13,209 nucleotides of DNA from positions 1-13,209 of the forward strand of contig CAJXOI010000006.1 of NCBI GenBank assembly GCA_913057885.1, written 5' to 3'. Below the pieces are notes generated by a model, which worked only from the letters and a program-made list of their open reading frames with translations, did not search any database and was not told the origin of the DNA. The DNA is from an uncultured Micavibrio sp. (GTDB lineage: Bacteria > Pseudomonadota > Alphaproteobacteria > Micavibrionales > UBA1664). A program made the position numbers and the translations under genes. Position 1 is the stretch's first letter, and the number at the start of each line of letters is the position of its first letter. Positions 6,710 through 13,209 of the stretch are shown here, piece after piece.

Positions 6710-8794
6710 ATGCGCCCTATAACCCTCGACCCTTTATTCAAATCAATTCGTACCTTAGACGGTGTGGGGCCTAAAAACGCAACCCTTATGGAAAAATTAT
6801 TGGGCGGGGAGAAAATCATCGACCTATTGCGTCATAAACCGATTGATTGCATCCACCGCGGATACATCAAACCTTTGTCATCCATTAACCGCGAAGGCAT
6901 CGCCACGACAAAGGTCACGATTACATCCCATTCCCCCTCACGGCGGCGCGCTGCACCTTACCGAATCATGGCCAAAGACGGCGACCAACCGATGGACATT
7001 GTGTATTTCAATGCGCCCGGGCAATGGTTAAAAGACACCTACCCGATCGGCAAAGACATTATCATCAGCGGCAAAATAGAATTTTATAATGATAAAATCC
7101 AAATGCTGCATCCCGATTACGCCTTACCGCCCGAGCGTAAGAATGAGATTAAAGAATATGAATCCATATACCCTATGACAGGCGGGCTTAGCCCCAAGAT
7201 GTTGCACAAGGTGATTGACCATGCCCTTCCCGTGTTGCCGTCCCTACCGGAATGGATTGATGAGACTATGATAAAGAAATATCAATGGTCATCATGGAAA
7301 GAGTGCATGACCGCCCTGCATCATCCGCAATCATCTAAAGAGACATTGAATGACCACCCAGTGCGGACACGTTTGGCGTATGACGAGGCTCTGTCCCGAC
7401 AACTCGCGATGCAGTTGGTACGGGCAAAATTTAAAAAGAAAAAAGGAATCGCCTTTGACGGGTTTGACGATTTAAGGGCTAAATTATTAGCGGCCCTGCC
7501 GTTTGACTTAACAGGCGCACAGCAACGCACATTATCCGAAATTGATACCGACATGGCATCACCGCATCGCATGCTCCGCCTTCTTCAAGGCGATGTCGGA
7601 AGCGGGAAAACCGTTGTTGCATTAGCAACCATGTTGAATGTGATCGGCAATGGGTACCAAGCGGCCATGATGGCCCCGACGGAAATTCTGGCACGCCAAC
7701 ATGCTGAAACCCTGCAACCATTATGTGATGCCATTGGTGTAACGCTAACAATTTTAACGGGACGCGATAAGGGCAAAGACCGCCAAGCCATTTTGGACAC
7801 TATAGAAAATGGCAAGGCGCAAATTATCATTGGCACGCATGCTTTGTTTCAAGACAGCGTCGCCTTTCACAAATTGGGGTGTGTGGTGATTGACGAGCAA
7901 CATCGTTTTGGGGTGCATCAACGCCTCTCCCTAACGGACAAAGGCACTGCGCCAGATGTTTTGGTGATGACGGCAACGCCGATTCCACGAACACTCACAC
8001 TATCCCTGTTTGGCGACATGGATGTCTCGCGATTGGATGAAAAACCACCGGGACGCAAACCCATTGATACCGTTTTGATTTCCAATGATCGGTTGGCCGA
8101 TATTGCCGAAGGGTTAAAGAGAAAAATAGCCGAAGGCGAACGCATTTATTGGGTTTGTCCATTGGTCGAGGAATCCGAAAAAATGAATTTAGCCAATGCC
8201 GAAGACAGGCACACGTTGCTATCGCAAATATATGGTGATCGCGTCGGGTTGGTGCATGGACGCATGAAACCATTGGATAAAGACGCGGTCATGCAAAAAT
8301 TTGCGGGTGGTGATTTGGATATTTTGGTGGCCACAACCGTTATCGAGGTCGGGGTCAATGTGCCCGAGGCTACGGTGATGATTATCGAGCATGCTGAACG
8401 GTTTGGATTGGCGCAATTGCATCAATTACGCGGGCGCGTCGGCCGGGGAAGCGACAAATCATCTTGTATCCTTCTTTATAACGCACCCTTGTCTGAAACA
8501 GGAAAAGAACGGTTAAAGGTGATGCGCGATACCGAAGACGGGTTTGTCATTGCCGAAAAAGATTTGGAACTTCGTGGAGCGGGAGAAATTTTGGGCACAC
8601 GGCAAAGCGGCCTGCCCGCCACATATTTTATATCCTATGACGATCATCGTGATTTAATGCAAATGGCTCATCAAGACGCGCGTCTCATAACGGAAAAAGA
8701 CCCTGAACTGACATCCCGCCGAGGTGATGCACTTAAAACATTACTGTATCTGTTTGAACAAGATGAAGCGGTGAGAACGTTGGGGAGTGGTTAA
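6710..8794 (+). CDS. recG: ATP-dependent DNA helicase/translocase RecG
   Basis: RecG is a monomeric double-strand DNA translocase that remodels stalled forks, R-loops and Holliday junctions. The protein has 694 residues, essentially the E. coli length (693). The N-terminal part carries LDGVGPKNATLMEKLL (residues 16-31) and an OB-fold wedge region (about 65-150) that contacts branched DNA. The SF2 core follows: Walker A GDVGSGKT at 294-301, GTHALFQD, DEQH box at 395-398 with HRFGVHQR, TATPIPRTL at about 421, and the helicase C-terminal half with LRGRVGRG near 569. The C-terminal wedge-contact motif RGAGEILGTRQSG is intact. The start gives MRPITLDPLF, which matches the family N-terminus. No obvious Shine-Dalgarno precedes it. 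The stop is followed by the hairpin pair at 8809-8877. Confidence 0.97.
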   Translation: MRPITLDPLFKSIRTLDGVGPKNATLMEKLLGGEKIIDLLRHKPIDCIHRGYIKPLSSINREGIATTKVTITSHSPSRRRAAPYRIMAKDGDQPMDIVYFNAPGQWLKDTYPIGKDIIISGKIEFYNDKIQMLHPDYALPPERKNEIKEYESIYPMTGGLSPKMLHKVIDHALPVLPSLPEWIDETMIKKYQWSSWKECMTALHHPQSSKETLNDHPVRTRLAYDEALSRQLAMQLVRAKFKKKKGIAFDGFDDLRAKLLAALPFDLTGAQQRTLSEIDTDMASPHRMLRLLQGDVGSGKTVVALATMLNVIGNGYQAAMMAPTEILARQHAETLQPLCDAIGVTLTILTGRDKGKDRQAILDTIENGKAQIIIGTHALFQDSVAFHKLGCVVIDEQHRFGVHQRLSLTDKGTAPDVLVMTATPIPRTLTLSLFGDMDVSRLDEKPPGRKPIDTVLISNDRLADIAEGLKRKIAEGERIYWVCPLVEESEKMNLANAEDRHTLLSQIYGDRVGLVHGRMKPLDKDAVMQKFAGGDLDILVATTVIEVGVNVPEATVMIIEHAERFGLAQLHQLRGRVGRGSDKSSCILLYNAPLSETGKERLKVMRDTEDGFVIAEKDLELRGAGEILGTRQSGLPATYFISYDDHRDLMQMAHQDARLITEKDPELTSRRGDALKTLLYLFEQDEAVRTLGSG

Positions 8795-8808
8795 CCAAGA
8801 TAAACGAA

Positions 8809-8828
8809 ACCCCGTCGAAAGACGGGGT
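8809..8828 (+). terminator. Hairpin downstream of recG
   Basis: The core is CCCCGTC / GAAA / GACGGGG, a perfect 7-bp stem plus a closing A-T pair, beginning 15 bases after the recG stop. It has the same geometry as the first hairpin of the 759-801 element (C4-N3-GAAA-N3-G4 followed by TC) but different central bases that co-vary, which supports pairing as the conserved feature. No long T-run follows, so termination efficiency is uncertain. Confidence 0.6.
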
Positions 8829-8840
8829 CCATATAATATC

Positions 8841-8893
8841 TAATCAAAATCTGATAGCCCCCGTGTCAAGCACGGGGTTACGATTTTGAATTA
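8841..8893 (-). terminator. Extended hairpin at the 3' end of the cold-shock gene
   Basis: The inner stem is CCCCGTG / TCAAG / CACGGGG (8859-8877). Flanking arms TAATCAAAATC (8841-8851) and GATTTTGAATTA (8882-8893) can extend pairing with one bulge. The right outer arm includes the cold-shock gene's stop codon (8891-8893). Read from the minus strand, the inner GC-rich stem is followed by an A/T-rich tract, so it probably terminates or stabilises the cold-shock mRNA. It also faces the recG transcript. Confidence 0.55.
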
Positions 8894-9100
8894 AGCAGCC
8901 TGAAGATTTGTGGCAGACTCTTTACCGCGTTGGGCGTCTTTTTCAATGTCGTATGACAATTTCTGACCATCTTCCAATGCGCGCAAGCCAGCGGCCTGAA
9001 CCGCAGAAATGTGCACAAACACATCTTTTCCACCTTCATCAGGGGCGATAAAGCCGTATCCTTTTGTTGTGTTAAACCATTTTACTGTACCTGTAGCCAT
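8891..9100 (-). CDS. Cold-shock protein, CspA family
   Basis: This is a single cold-shock domain of 69 residues, the normal CspA size. Such proteins bind single-stranded RNA and DNA and melt secondary structure in mRNA. RNP1 is KGYGFI at residues 13-18 and RNP2 is VFVHIS at 27-32; the aromatic residues W8, F9, Y15, F17 and F28 needed for stacking are present. The N-terminus [10 protein letters not shown] and the ending ESATNLQAA are typical of alphaproteobacterial paralogues. The ATG at 9100 has a strong purine-rich ribosome binding site, AAAAGGAAAA (9105-9114), at about 7 bases. A leader of up to about 160 bases with duplicated motifs lies upstream. Cold induction cannot be judged from sequence, since many Csp paralogues are constitutive or growth-phase regulated. 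Confidence 0.95.
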   Translation of the reverse strand: MATGTVKWFNTTKGYGFIAPDEGGKDVFVHISAVQAAGLRALEDGQKLSYDIEKDAQRGKESATNLQAA

Positions 9101-9263
9101 AAGATTTTCCTTTTGTTGGCGTTAATATTAAAAGCACTGATAGTCGTAGAAGTCGTTAGTGCATAGAAATTAATATTAAAAGGCACGTCGTCGTCATTGC
9201 GTCTATCAAACGCAAATACAGTTTACGCGATAATGGCATCACAGTGCAAAGAAATAATGCAGA
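9101..9263 (-). promoter_or_regulatory. Leader/promoter region of the cold-shock gene with duplicated motif
   Basis: This 163-base gap has no gene. On the plus strand the motif TTAATATTAAAAG followed by CAC or GCAC occurs twice, at 9122-9137 and 9170-9186. The copies bracket an inverted repeat GCACT (9134-9138) / AGTGC (9158-9162). Further upstream of the gene is a perfect 6-bp hairpin, TTGCGT / 7-base loop / ACGCAA (9197-9215). On the minus strand the A/T-rich repeats could act as alternative -10 regions or as leader elements. The promoter itself was not pinned down. Confidence 0.45.
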
Positions 9264-9956
9264 TCAGATTTTTTTCTTGTTACGCGTTTGTTTCTTCTGG
9301 ATTTTTTCCATGTGTTCAGGGGTGACGATCCCTGCAGAAACAACCAGTTTAATCCCTTCTTCAACCGTCATATCCATGCGGATGACATCTTTTTCAGGGA
9401 CAAAAAGTAAAAATCCCGATGTCGGGTTGGGTGTTGTTGGGACGAAAATATTGACCGTATCATCGGCTGTTTTCTGTTGTACCTCGCCTTTTGACCGCCC
9501 TGTTAAAAATCCGATCACCCATGAATTTTTGCGAGGATACTCAATCATCACAACCTCGCGAAAGGCATCGGCCTGATCGGCCAACACGGTTTCAAGAATT
9601 TGTTTAATCGCCCCATAAAGGGACCGAATAATCGGCAATCGATCCAATATCTCTTCACCAATTCTGACGAAGAATCGCCCCATAAAATTTGTCGCCAAAA
9701 ACCCGATCACAATCAAAAACAATAAAACCGCAATCAAACCCAGGCCCGGAATAGAAAACGGCAAATAAAGCTCTGGGTCGTATTGCGGGGGCAAAAGATT
9801 TGCAACCTGATTATCAATGATATTGATCAATGTCGCCGTCAACCAGACAGTTATAGTAATCGGTGCCGTTACCAAAACACCGGCGATAAGATACCCACGT
9901 AACCTCATAAGCAGAGATCGTTTAGGTGTTTCAGTTTTTTGTATGTCTTCGGTCAT
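9264..9956 (-). CDS. DUF502 family inner-membrane protein
   Basis: This 230-residue integral membrane protein has two predicted transmembrane helices, about 22-47 (starting [16 protein letters not shown]) and about 68-92 ([20 protein letters not shown]). A soluble C-terminal domain contains [33 protein letters not shown] and [14 protein letters not shown], hallmarks of DUF502 as I know the family. The tail is very basic ([10 protein letters not shown]). No biochemical function is established to my knowledge. It is commonly found near recG in alphaproteobacteria; here a cold-shock gene intervenes. Its ATG at 9956 overlaps the stop of the upstream dehydrogenase in an ATGA, so it is translationally coupled to sugar-nucleotide enzymes. 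A role at the envelope is possible but inferred only from location and topology. Confidence 0.9.
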   Translation of the reverse strand: MTEDIQKTETPKRSLLMRLRGYLIAGVLVTAPITITVWLTATLINIIDNQVANLLPPQYDPELYLPFSIPGLGLIAVLLFLIVIGFLATNFMGRFFVRIGEEILDRLPIIRSLYGAIKQILETVLADQADAFREVVMIEYPRKNSWVIGFLTGRSKGEVQQKTADDTVNIFVPTTPNPTSGFLLFVPEKDVIRMDMTVEEGIKLVVSAGIVTPEHMEKIQKKQTRNKKKI

Positions 9957-11257
9957 GCCTTTATTATATTCGGTAAGAAGTTTCGGAATTTACCGCGCGT
10001 ATCCACGATAATTTTTGCATTGCTTTCTATCATATCATAGTCAAACAGGTCATGATCTGTCGCCAACACCACCGCGTCATAAGATGATATAACATCAGGC
10101 GTTAAATCAACACTTTCAAAGTTATAATCATAATTCCTTTTTTTCTTAAACTTGGGAATGTGAGGATCTGAATACTCAACCGTCGCACCCATATGAACCA
10201 ATTTGTCCAGAATTTCAATACACGGCGATTCACGCTCATCATCAACATTTTTTTTGTAAGCAATGCCCAAAATAAGAATGCGGCTGTTTCTGATTGGTTT
10301 CTCAACTTGATTTAACGCATAAGAGAGCTTTTCAATCACATAATCAGGCATTTTGGCATTCAGCTCCCCCGCCAATTCAATAAAACGGGTATGAAGGCCA
10401 TATTCGCGCGCTTTCCATGTCAGGTAAAACGGGTCGATGGGAATGCAGTGCCCGCCAAGTCCAGGCCCCGGATAATATGGTGTGAAACCGAACGGCTTTG
10501 TCGCTGCGGCGTCAATCACCTCGAAAATATCAATCCCCATCCGATCGGCCACAATTTTCATTTCATTGACAAGACCGATATTTACTGCGCGGTGGATATT
10601 TTCCAACAGCTTTGTCATCTCTGCAACCTTGGTTGAACTGACGGGAACAATCGTGTCGATTACCCCCGCGTAAACCGCCTTGCCAACCTCAAGACAGTTT
10701 GCAGTGTGGCCACCGACAACCTTTGGAATTGTATTGGTAGTAAAATTTTGATTGCCCGGGTCTTCGCGTTCAGGTGAATAGATCAAAAAAGTATCTTCAC
10801 CAATTTTAAAATTGCGTTCTTCTAGTCTTGGTAGTAATTCTTCTTCCGTCGTACCGGGATATGTTGTGCTTTCTAATGACACGGCTTGCCCCTTGCGCAT
10901 ATGGGGCAATAGCGTTTCCATCGTATTCAAAACATAGCTGAGGTCAGGTTCGCGATATTTATTAAGAGGTGTTGGAACGCATAAAATAATCACATCGACA
11001 TTTTTAATATTTTTGAAAAAGGTTGTAGCGTCCCATTTGTCATCCATCGCTTTTTGAATATCGTCGGACGAAATATGTTCAATGTAACTTTTCCCATCCA
11101 ACAGCGCATCAACCTTATTGTCGTCAATATCAAAGCCAACAACGGAATAGCCCATTGCGTGATACCGCAACATCAGTGGCAACCCCACATAGCCAAGGCC
11201 TACAATACCAATCACGGCAGATTTATCACCAAGCTTTTGAATAAGTGCGTCTTTCAT
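9953..11257 (-). CDS. Nucleotide-sugar 6-dehydrogenase (WbpA/TviB-like, probable UDP-N-acetylglucosamine 6-dehydrogenase)
   Basis: This is an NAD-dependent enzyme of the UDP-glucose/GDP-mannose dehydrogenase superfamily, which oxidises C6 of a nucleotide sugar twice to give a uronic acid. It has 434 residues, the normal length. The N-terminal Rossmann motif is [11 protein letters not shown] (17-27), with VPTPL at 94-98. The catalytic region has [11 protein letters not shown] (129-139), TKLLENI (215-221), and the nucleophilic cysteine C271 in [11 protein letters not shown]. The C-terminal UDP-binding domain carries [15 protein letters not shown] (331-345). The overall wording ([17 protein letters not shown]) is closest to the UDP-GlcNAc dehydrogenase group, but UDP-glucose cannot be excluded. 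No clear ribosome binding site precedes the ATG at 11257. It lies 56 bases after the epimerase gene and overlaps the DUF502 start by 4 bases. Confidence 0.93.
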   Translation of the reverse strand: MKDALIQKLGDKSAVIGIVGLGYVGLPLMLRYHAMGYSVVGFDIDDNKVDALLDGKSYIEHISSDDIQKAMDDKWDATTFFKNIKNVDVIILCVPTPLNKYREPDLSYVLNTMETLLPHMRKGQAVSLESTTYPGTTEEELLPRLEERNFKIGEDTFLIYSPEREDPGNQNFTTNTIPKVVGGHTANCLEVGKAVYAGVIDTIVPVSSTKVAEMTKLLENIHRAVNIGLVNEMKIVADRMGIDIFEVIDAAATKPFGFTPYYPGPGLGGHCIPIDPFYLTWKAREYGLHTRFIELAGELNAKMPDYVIEKLSYALNQVEKPIRNSRILILGIAYKKNVDDERESPCIEILDKLVHMGATVEYSDPHIPKFKKKRNYDYNFESVDLTPDVISSYDAVVLATDHDLFDYDMIESNAKIIVDTRGKFRNFLPNIIKA

Positions 11258-11313
11258 GGCATAAAGATATATCAGTGCCCCAGGCAGTTGTAAATTGGAT
11301 TAGCGTTCCGAGA

Positions 11314-12291
11314 CTAAACCTTATAAAAATTTTGATACCACGCGACAACTTTTGGAATGCCTTTTGATATCGGCGTTTGCGGATTATAACCGAAATCACG
11401 ACGAGAGGCATCAATATCAGCATAGGTTTCTTTAACATCACCGGGTTGCATGGGCATAAAATCTTTAATGGCATCCTTGCCGACCGCCTTTTCGATTTCC
11501 AAGATATAATCATTGAGATCCTCTGATCGATTATTGCCCAAATTATAAACGGCATGATTGACGCCGTAATCATCAGGTTTCATGTCAAAGTCCATTGCCC
11601 CGAATATTCCCGAAACGACGTCGTCAATATAGGTAAAATCTCGGCGCATATCACCATTATTAAATACTTTGATCGGCTGTCCTCGACTAATCGCGCCGAT
11701 AAAAAGATCCGTTGCCATATCGGGGCGCCCCCATGGGCCATACACCGTAAAAAACCTGAGCCCAACTGCCTTGATGCCATAAAGGTGGGCGTAACAGTGA
11801 CTCATCAATTCATCTGATTTTTTTGTCGCCGCATATAACGACACAGGATGATCAACTGGGTCGTCTACTGAGAATGGTTGTTTCGTATTCCCGCCATAAA
11901 CCGATGACGATGATGCATAGACCAATTTTTGAACTGAATCGGAATGGCGACACCCTTCTAAAACGTTCAAATGTCCCACAATATTAGATTGGATATAAGC
12001 ATGCGGATTTTCCAGAGAGTATCTCACGCCTGGTTGCGCCGCCAAGTGCACAACGATGTCTGGTTTTTCATCATTGAAAACTCTGGCCACAATATCCGGA
12101 CTGGCTAAATCTTCCTTATAAAAGTGAAAGCCCTCTCTCCTGATCAGTTGATCGAGACGCGCCTGTTTCAAAGCAGGATCATAATAATCATTCAGGTTAT
12201 CGATACCGATAACAGTGTCGCCGCGATCCAATAATTTTTGCGCCGTATGAAACCCAATAAACCCTGCAGCCCCTGTAACAAGTATTCTCAT
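11314..12291 (-). CDS. NAD-dependent UDP-sugar 4-epimerase, UDP-glucuronate 4-epimerase type
   Basis: This is an extended short-chain dehydrogenase/reductase that inverts C4 of a UDP-sugar acid, probably UDP-glucuronate to UDP-galacturonate or the N-acetylated equivalents. With the ATG at 12291 it has 325 residues. It shows the NAD motif TGAAGFIG (6-13), IDNLNDYYD (30-38), HLAAQPGVRYSLENP (82-96), SSSSVYG (127-133), catalytic Y153 and K157 in YAATK, and RFFTVYGPWGRPDMA (179-193). This last motif and MQPGDV are typical of the UDP-glucuronate 4-epimerase group. The frame is open to 12375, but the extra 28 residues lack family similarity and run into the galE promoter region; MRILVTGAAG is the natural start, with GTGAG just upstream. 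Cytosolic, first gene of a cluster with the dehydrogenase and DUF502. Confidence 0.93.
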   Translation of the reverse strand: MRILVTGAAGFIGFHTAQKLLDRGDTVIGIDNLNDYYDPALKQARLDQLIRREGFHFYKEDLASPDIVARVFNDEKPDIVVHLAAQPGVRYSLENPHAYIQSNIVGHLNVLEGCRHSDSVQKLVYASSSSVYGGNTKQPFSVDDPVDHPVSLYAATKKSDELMSHCYAHLYGIKAVGLRFFTVYGPWGRPDMATDLFIGAISRGQPIKVFNNGDMRRDFTYIDDVVSGIFGAMDFDMKPDDYGVNHAVYNLGNNRSEDLNDYILEIEKAVGKDAIKDFMPMQPGDVKETYADIDASRRDFGYNPQTPISKGIPKVVAWYQNFYKV

Positions 12292-12397
12292 GAGACTCAC
12301 TTTAATGCGTTCCACAGTGCGTGAACAGAGCTTTTCCTCTAAAAAACGAAACTTATCGCGCTTGTCCCAAATCAAAAACTGCGTACACTAATGCGCA
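12292..12397. promoter_or_regulatory. Divergent promoter region between the epimerase cluster and galE
   Basis: This 106-base gap lies between genes transcribed away from each other and should drive both. On the plus strand TTGTCC (12362-12367) and TACACT (12384-12389), 16 bases apart, form a weak candidate sigma-70-like promoter. If used, transcription would start within a few bases of the galE ATG. No convincing minus-strand promoter was found. Confidence 0.4.
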
Positions 12398-13209
12398 ATG
12401 CAAAAAATTATTTTGACAGGCGGGCTTGGTTATATCGGTTCTCATGTATGTGTGGAATTGGTAAATATGGGATACATCCCCGTAATTATTGACAATTTAT
12501 GCAACAGCAAACGATCCGTTCATGGTCGTCTGAGGGATATTACAAATATCGATATCACGTTTTACGAAGGTGATATTCGTGACCACGATTTTATAAACAG
12601 TGTTTTTAAGAGAGAAAACCCGCAATCCGTGATTCATTTGGCCGCTCTCAAATCCGTTGGAGAGTCAGTCAGAAAACCTTTGGATTATTATGATGTAAAC
12701 GTGAATGGCACACGAATTTTATTGGATGTTATGAATCACCATAACGTCAAACATATTGTCTACAGCTCCTCCGCCACTGTCTATGGCGATAGAAATCCTT
12801 CTCCCCTCACTGAAGACATGCCAATTGGGCAAGTTGTTAACCCCTATGGCCGAACAAAATACATTGGCGAAGTGTTATTGGAAGATCTGTATCAAGCAGA
12901 TAATGATTGGTCAATTTGTGTCCTGAGATATTTTAACCCGGTCGGAGCGCATGAAAGCGGCCTGATCGGTGAAGATCCAAAAGATATTCCAAATAACCTG
13001 ATGCCCTATGTCGCAAAAGTTGCGTCCGGTGAATTAGATAAGGTCACGGTTTTTGGCAATGATTATGACACCCCAGACGGAACCGGATTACGTGACTATA
13101 TTCATGTTGTTGACCTTGCAAAGGGTCATGTCACGGCCCTTAAACAAAAAGATCACACTATTTACAACCTTGGTACAGGGCAAGCTCACAGTGTTCTGGA
13201 CGTCATGCA
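12398..13209 (+). CDS. galE: UDP-glucose 4-epimerase GalE, 3' end outside window
   Basis: GalE interconverts UDP-glucose and UDP-galactose (some also the N-acetyl forms) using tightly bound NAD, supplying galactose for surface polysaccharides or the Leloir pathway. About 270 codons are visible of the usual 325-340. Motifs: NAD-binding TGGLGYIGSH (residues 7-16; Leu replaces the commoner Ala), DNLCNSK, GDIRD, HLAALKSVGESV, SSSATVYG, catalytic Y150 and K154 in NPYGRTK, RYFNPVGAHESGLIGEDP, NNLMPYVAKVA, and GTGLRDYIHVVDLAKGH. The ATG at 12398 gives MQKIILTGG; an ATG at 12391 is out of frame. No ribosome binding site is visible, consistent with a very short or absent leader. It is divergent from the uronate-type epimerase and dehydrogenase genes. 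The frame runs off the window end with no stop. Confidence 0.95.
   Translation, partial: MQKIILTGGLGYIGSHVCVELVNMGYIPVIIDNLCNSKRSVHGRLRDITNIDITFYEGDIRDHDFINSVFKRENPQSVIHLAALKSVGESVRKPLDYYDVNVNGTRILLDVMNHHNVKHIVYSSSATVYGDRNPSPLTEDMPIGQVVNPYGRTKYIGEVLLEDLYQADNDWSICVLRYFNPVGAHESGLIGEDPKDIPNNLMPYVAKVASGELDKVTVFGNDYDTPDGTGLRDYIHVVDLAKGHVTALKQKDHTIYNLGTGQAHSVLDVM

Noticed and set aside
9122..9215. CRISPR-like or tandem repeat array upstream of the cold-shock gene
   Set aside because: There are only two copies of a 13-base A/T-rich motif; repeat length and number do not fit CRISPR.
12310..12335. AGAG-CTTTTC-CTCT hairpin followed by an A-run as a terminator
   Set aside because: The stem is only 4 bp and lies between divergent genes, where no transcript is expected to end; the homopolymer is A rather than T on the plus strand.
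12292..12375. 28-residue N-terminal extension of the uronate-type epimerase
   Set aside because: The NAD-binding strand begins at MRILVTGAAG (ATG at 12291), which is the family's normal start; the extension has no similarity and overlaps the probable divergent promoter region.

Overview
This is a compact stretch of bacterial chromosome, most likely from an alphaproteobacterium. The main clue is the recG / sdhE / mfd neighbourhood with a DUF502 membrane protein nearby, an arrangement I recall from alphaproteobacteria. Protein style (Mfd, RecG, SdhE and the short 818-1240 protein) points the same way. A Micavibrio-like or other deep-branching lineage is possible, but I cannot settle the order from sequence alone. 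Most genes use mixed third positions and the window looks mid-40s % GC by eye. No rRNA, tRNA, insertion sequence, CRISPR array or phage gene was seen, and no intergenic gap exceeds about 165 bases.

Layout. (1) 1-743: the 3' half of class II fumarase fumC. Its first ~150 bases are extremely GC-rich and unlike everything that follows. (2) 759-801: a two-hairpin palindromic element between convergent genes. (3) 818-2460: three minus-strand genes of unknown function, the upstream two only 6 bases apart. (4) 2562-2993: an unrecognised plus-strand gene whose 3' end overlaps the 3' end of mfd. (5) 2950-6668: minus-strand sdhE then mfd. (6) 6710-8794: recG, divergent from sdhE across 41 bases. (7) 8809-8893: a second two-hairpin element between recG and a convergent cold-shock gene. 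(8) 8891-9263: the cold-shock gene and its repeat-containing leader. (9) 9264-12291: a minus-strand cluster reading uronate-type nucleotide-sugar epimerase, then nucleotide-sugar 6-dehydrogenase, then DUF502 membrane protein. The last two overlap by 4 bases. (10) 12398-13209: divergent galE, cut by the window end.

How the genes relate. Mfd (transcription-coupled repair) and RecG (fork and recombination remodelling) are related SF2 translocases sharing a control region with SdhE, which helps insert FAD into succinate dehydrogenase. FumC is the next TCA enzyme after succinate dehydrogenase but is not in the same operon. The right end is a nucleotide-sugar module: GalE interconverts UDP-hexoses, the dehydrogenase makes a UDP-uronic acid and the epimerase flips its C4, feeding a surface polysaccharide.

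No clear new biological system is evident. The points most worth checking are the composition break inside fumC, the four-gene unknown block at 818-2993, the two matching hairpin elements, the duplicated motif in the cold-shock leader, and the coupling of DUF502 to sugar-nucleotide enzymes.
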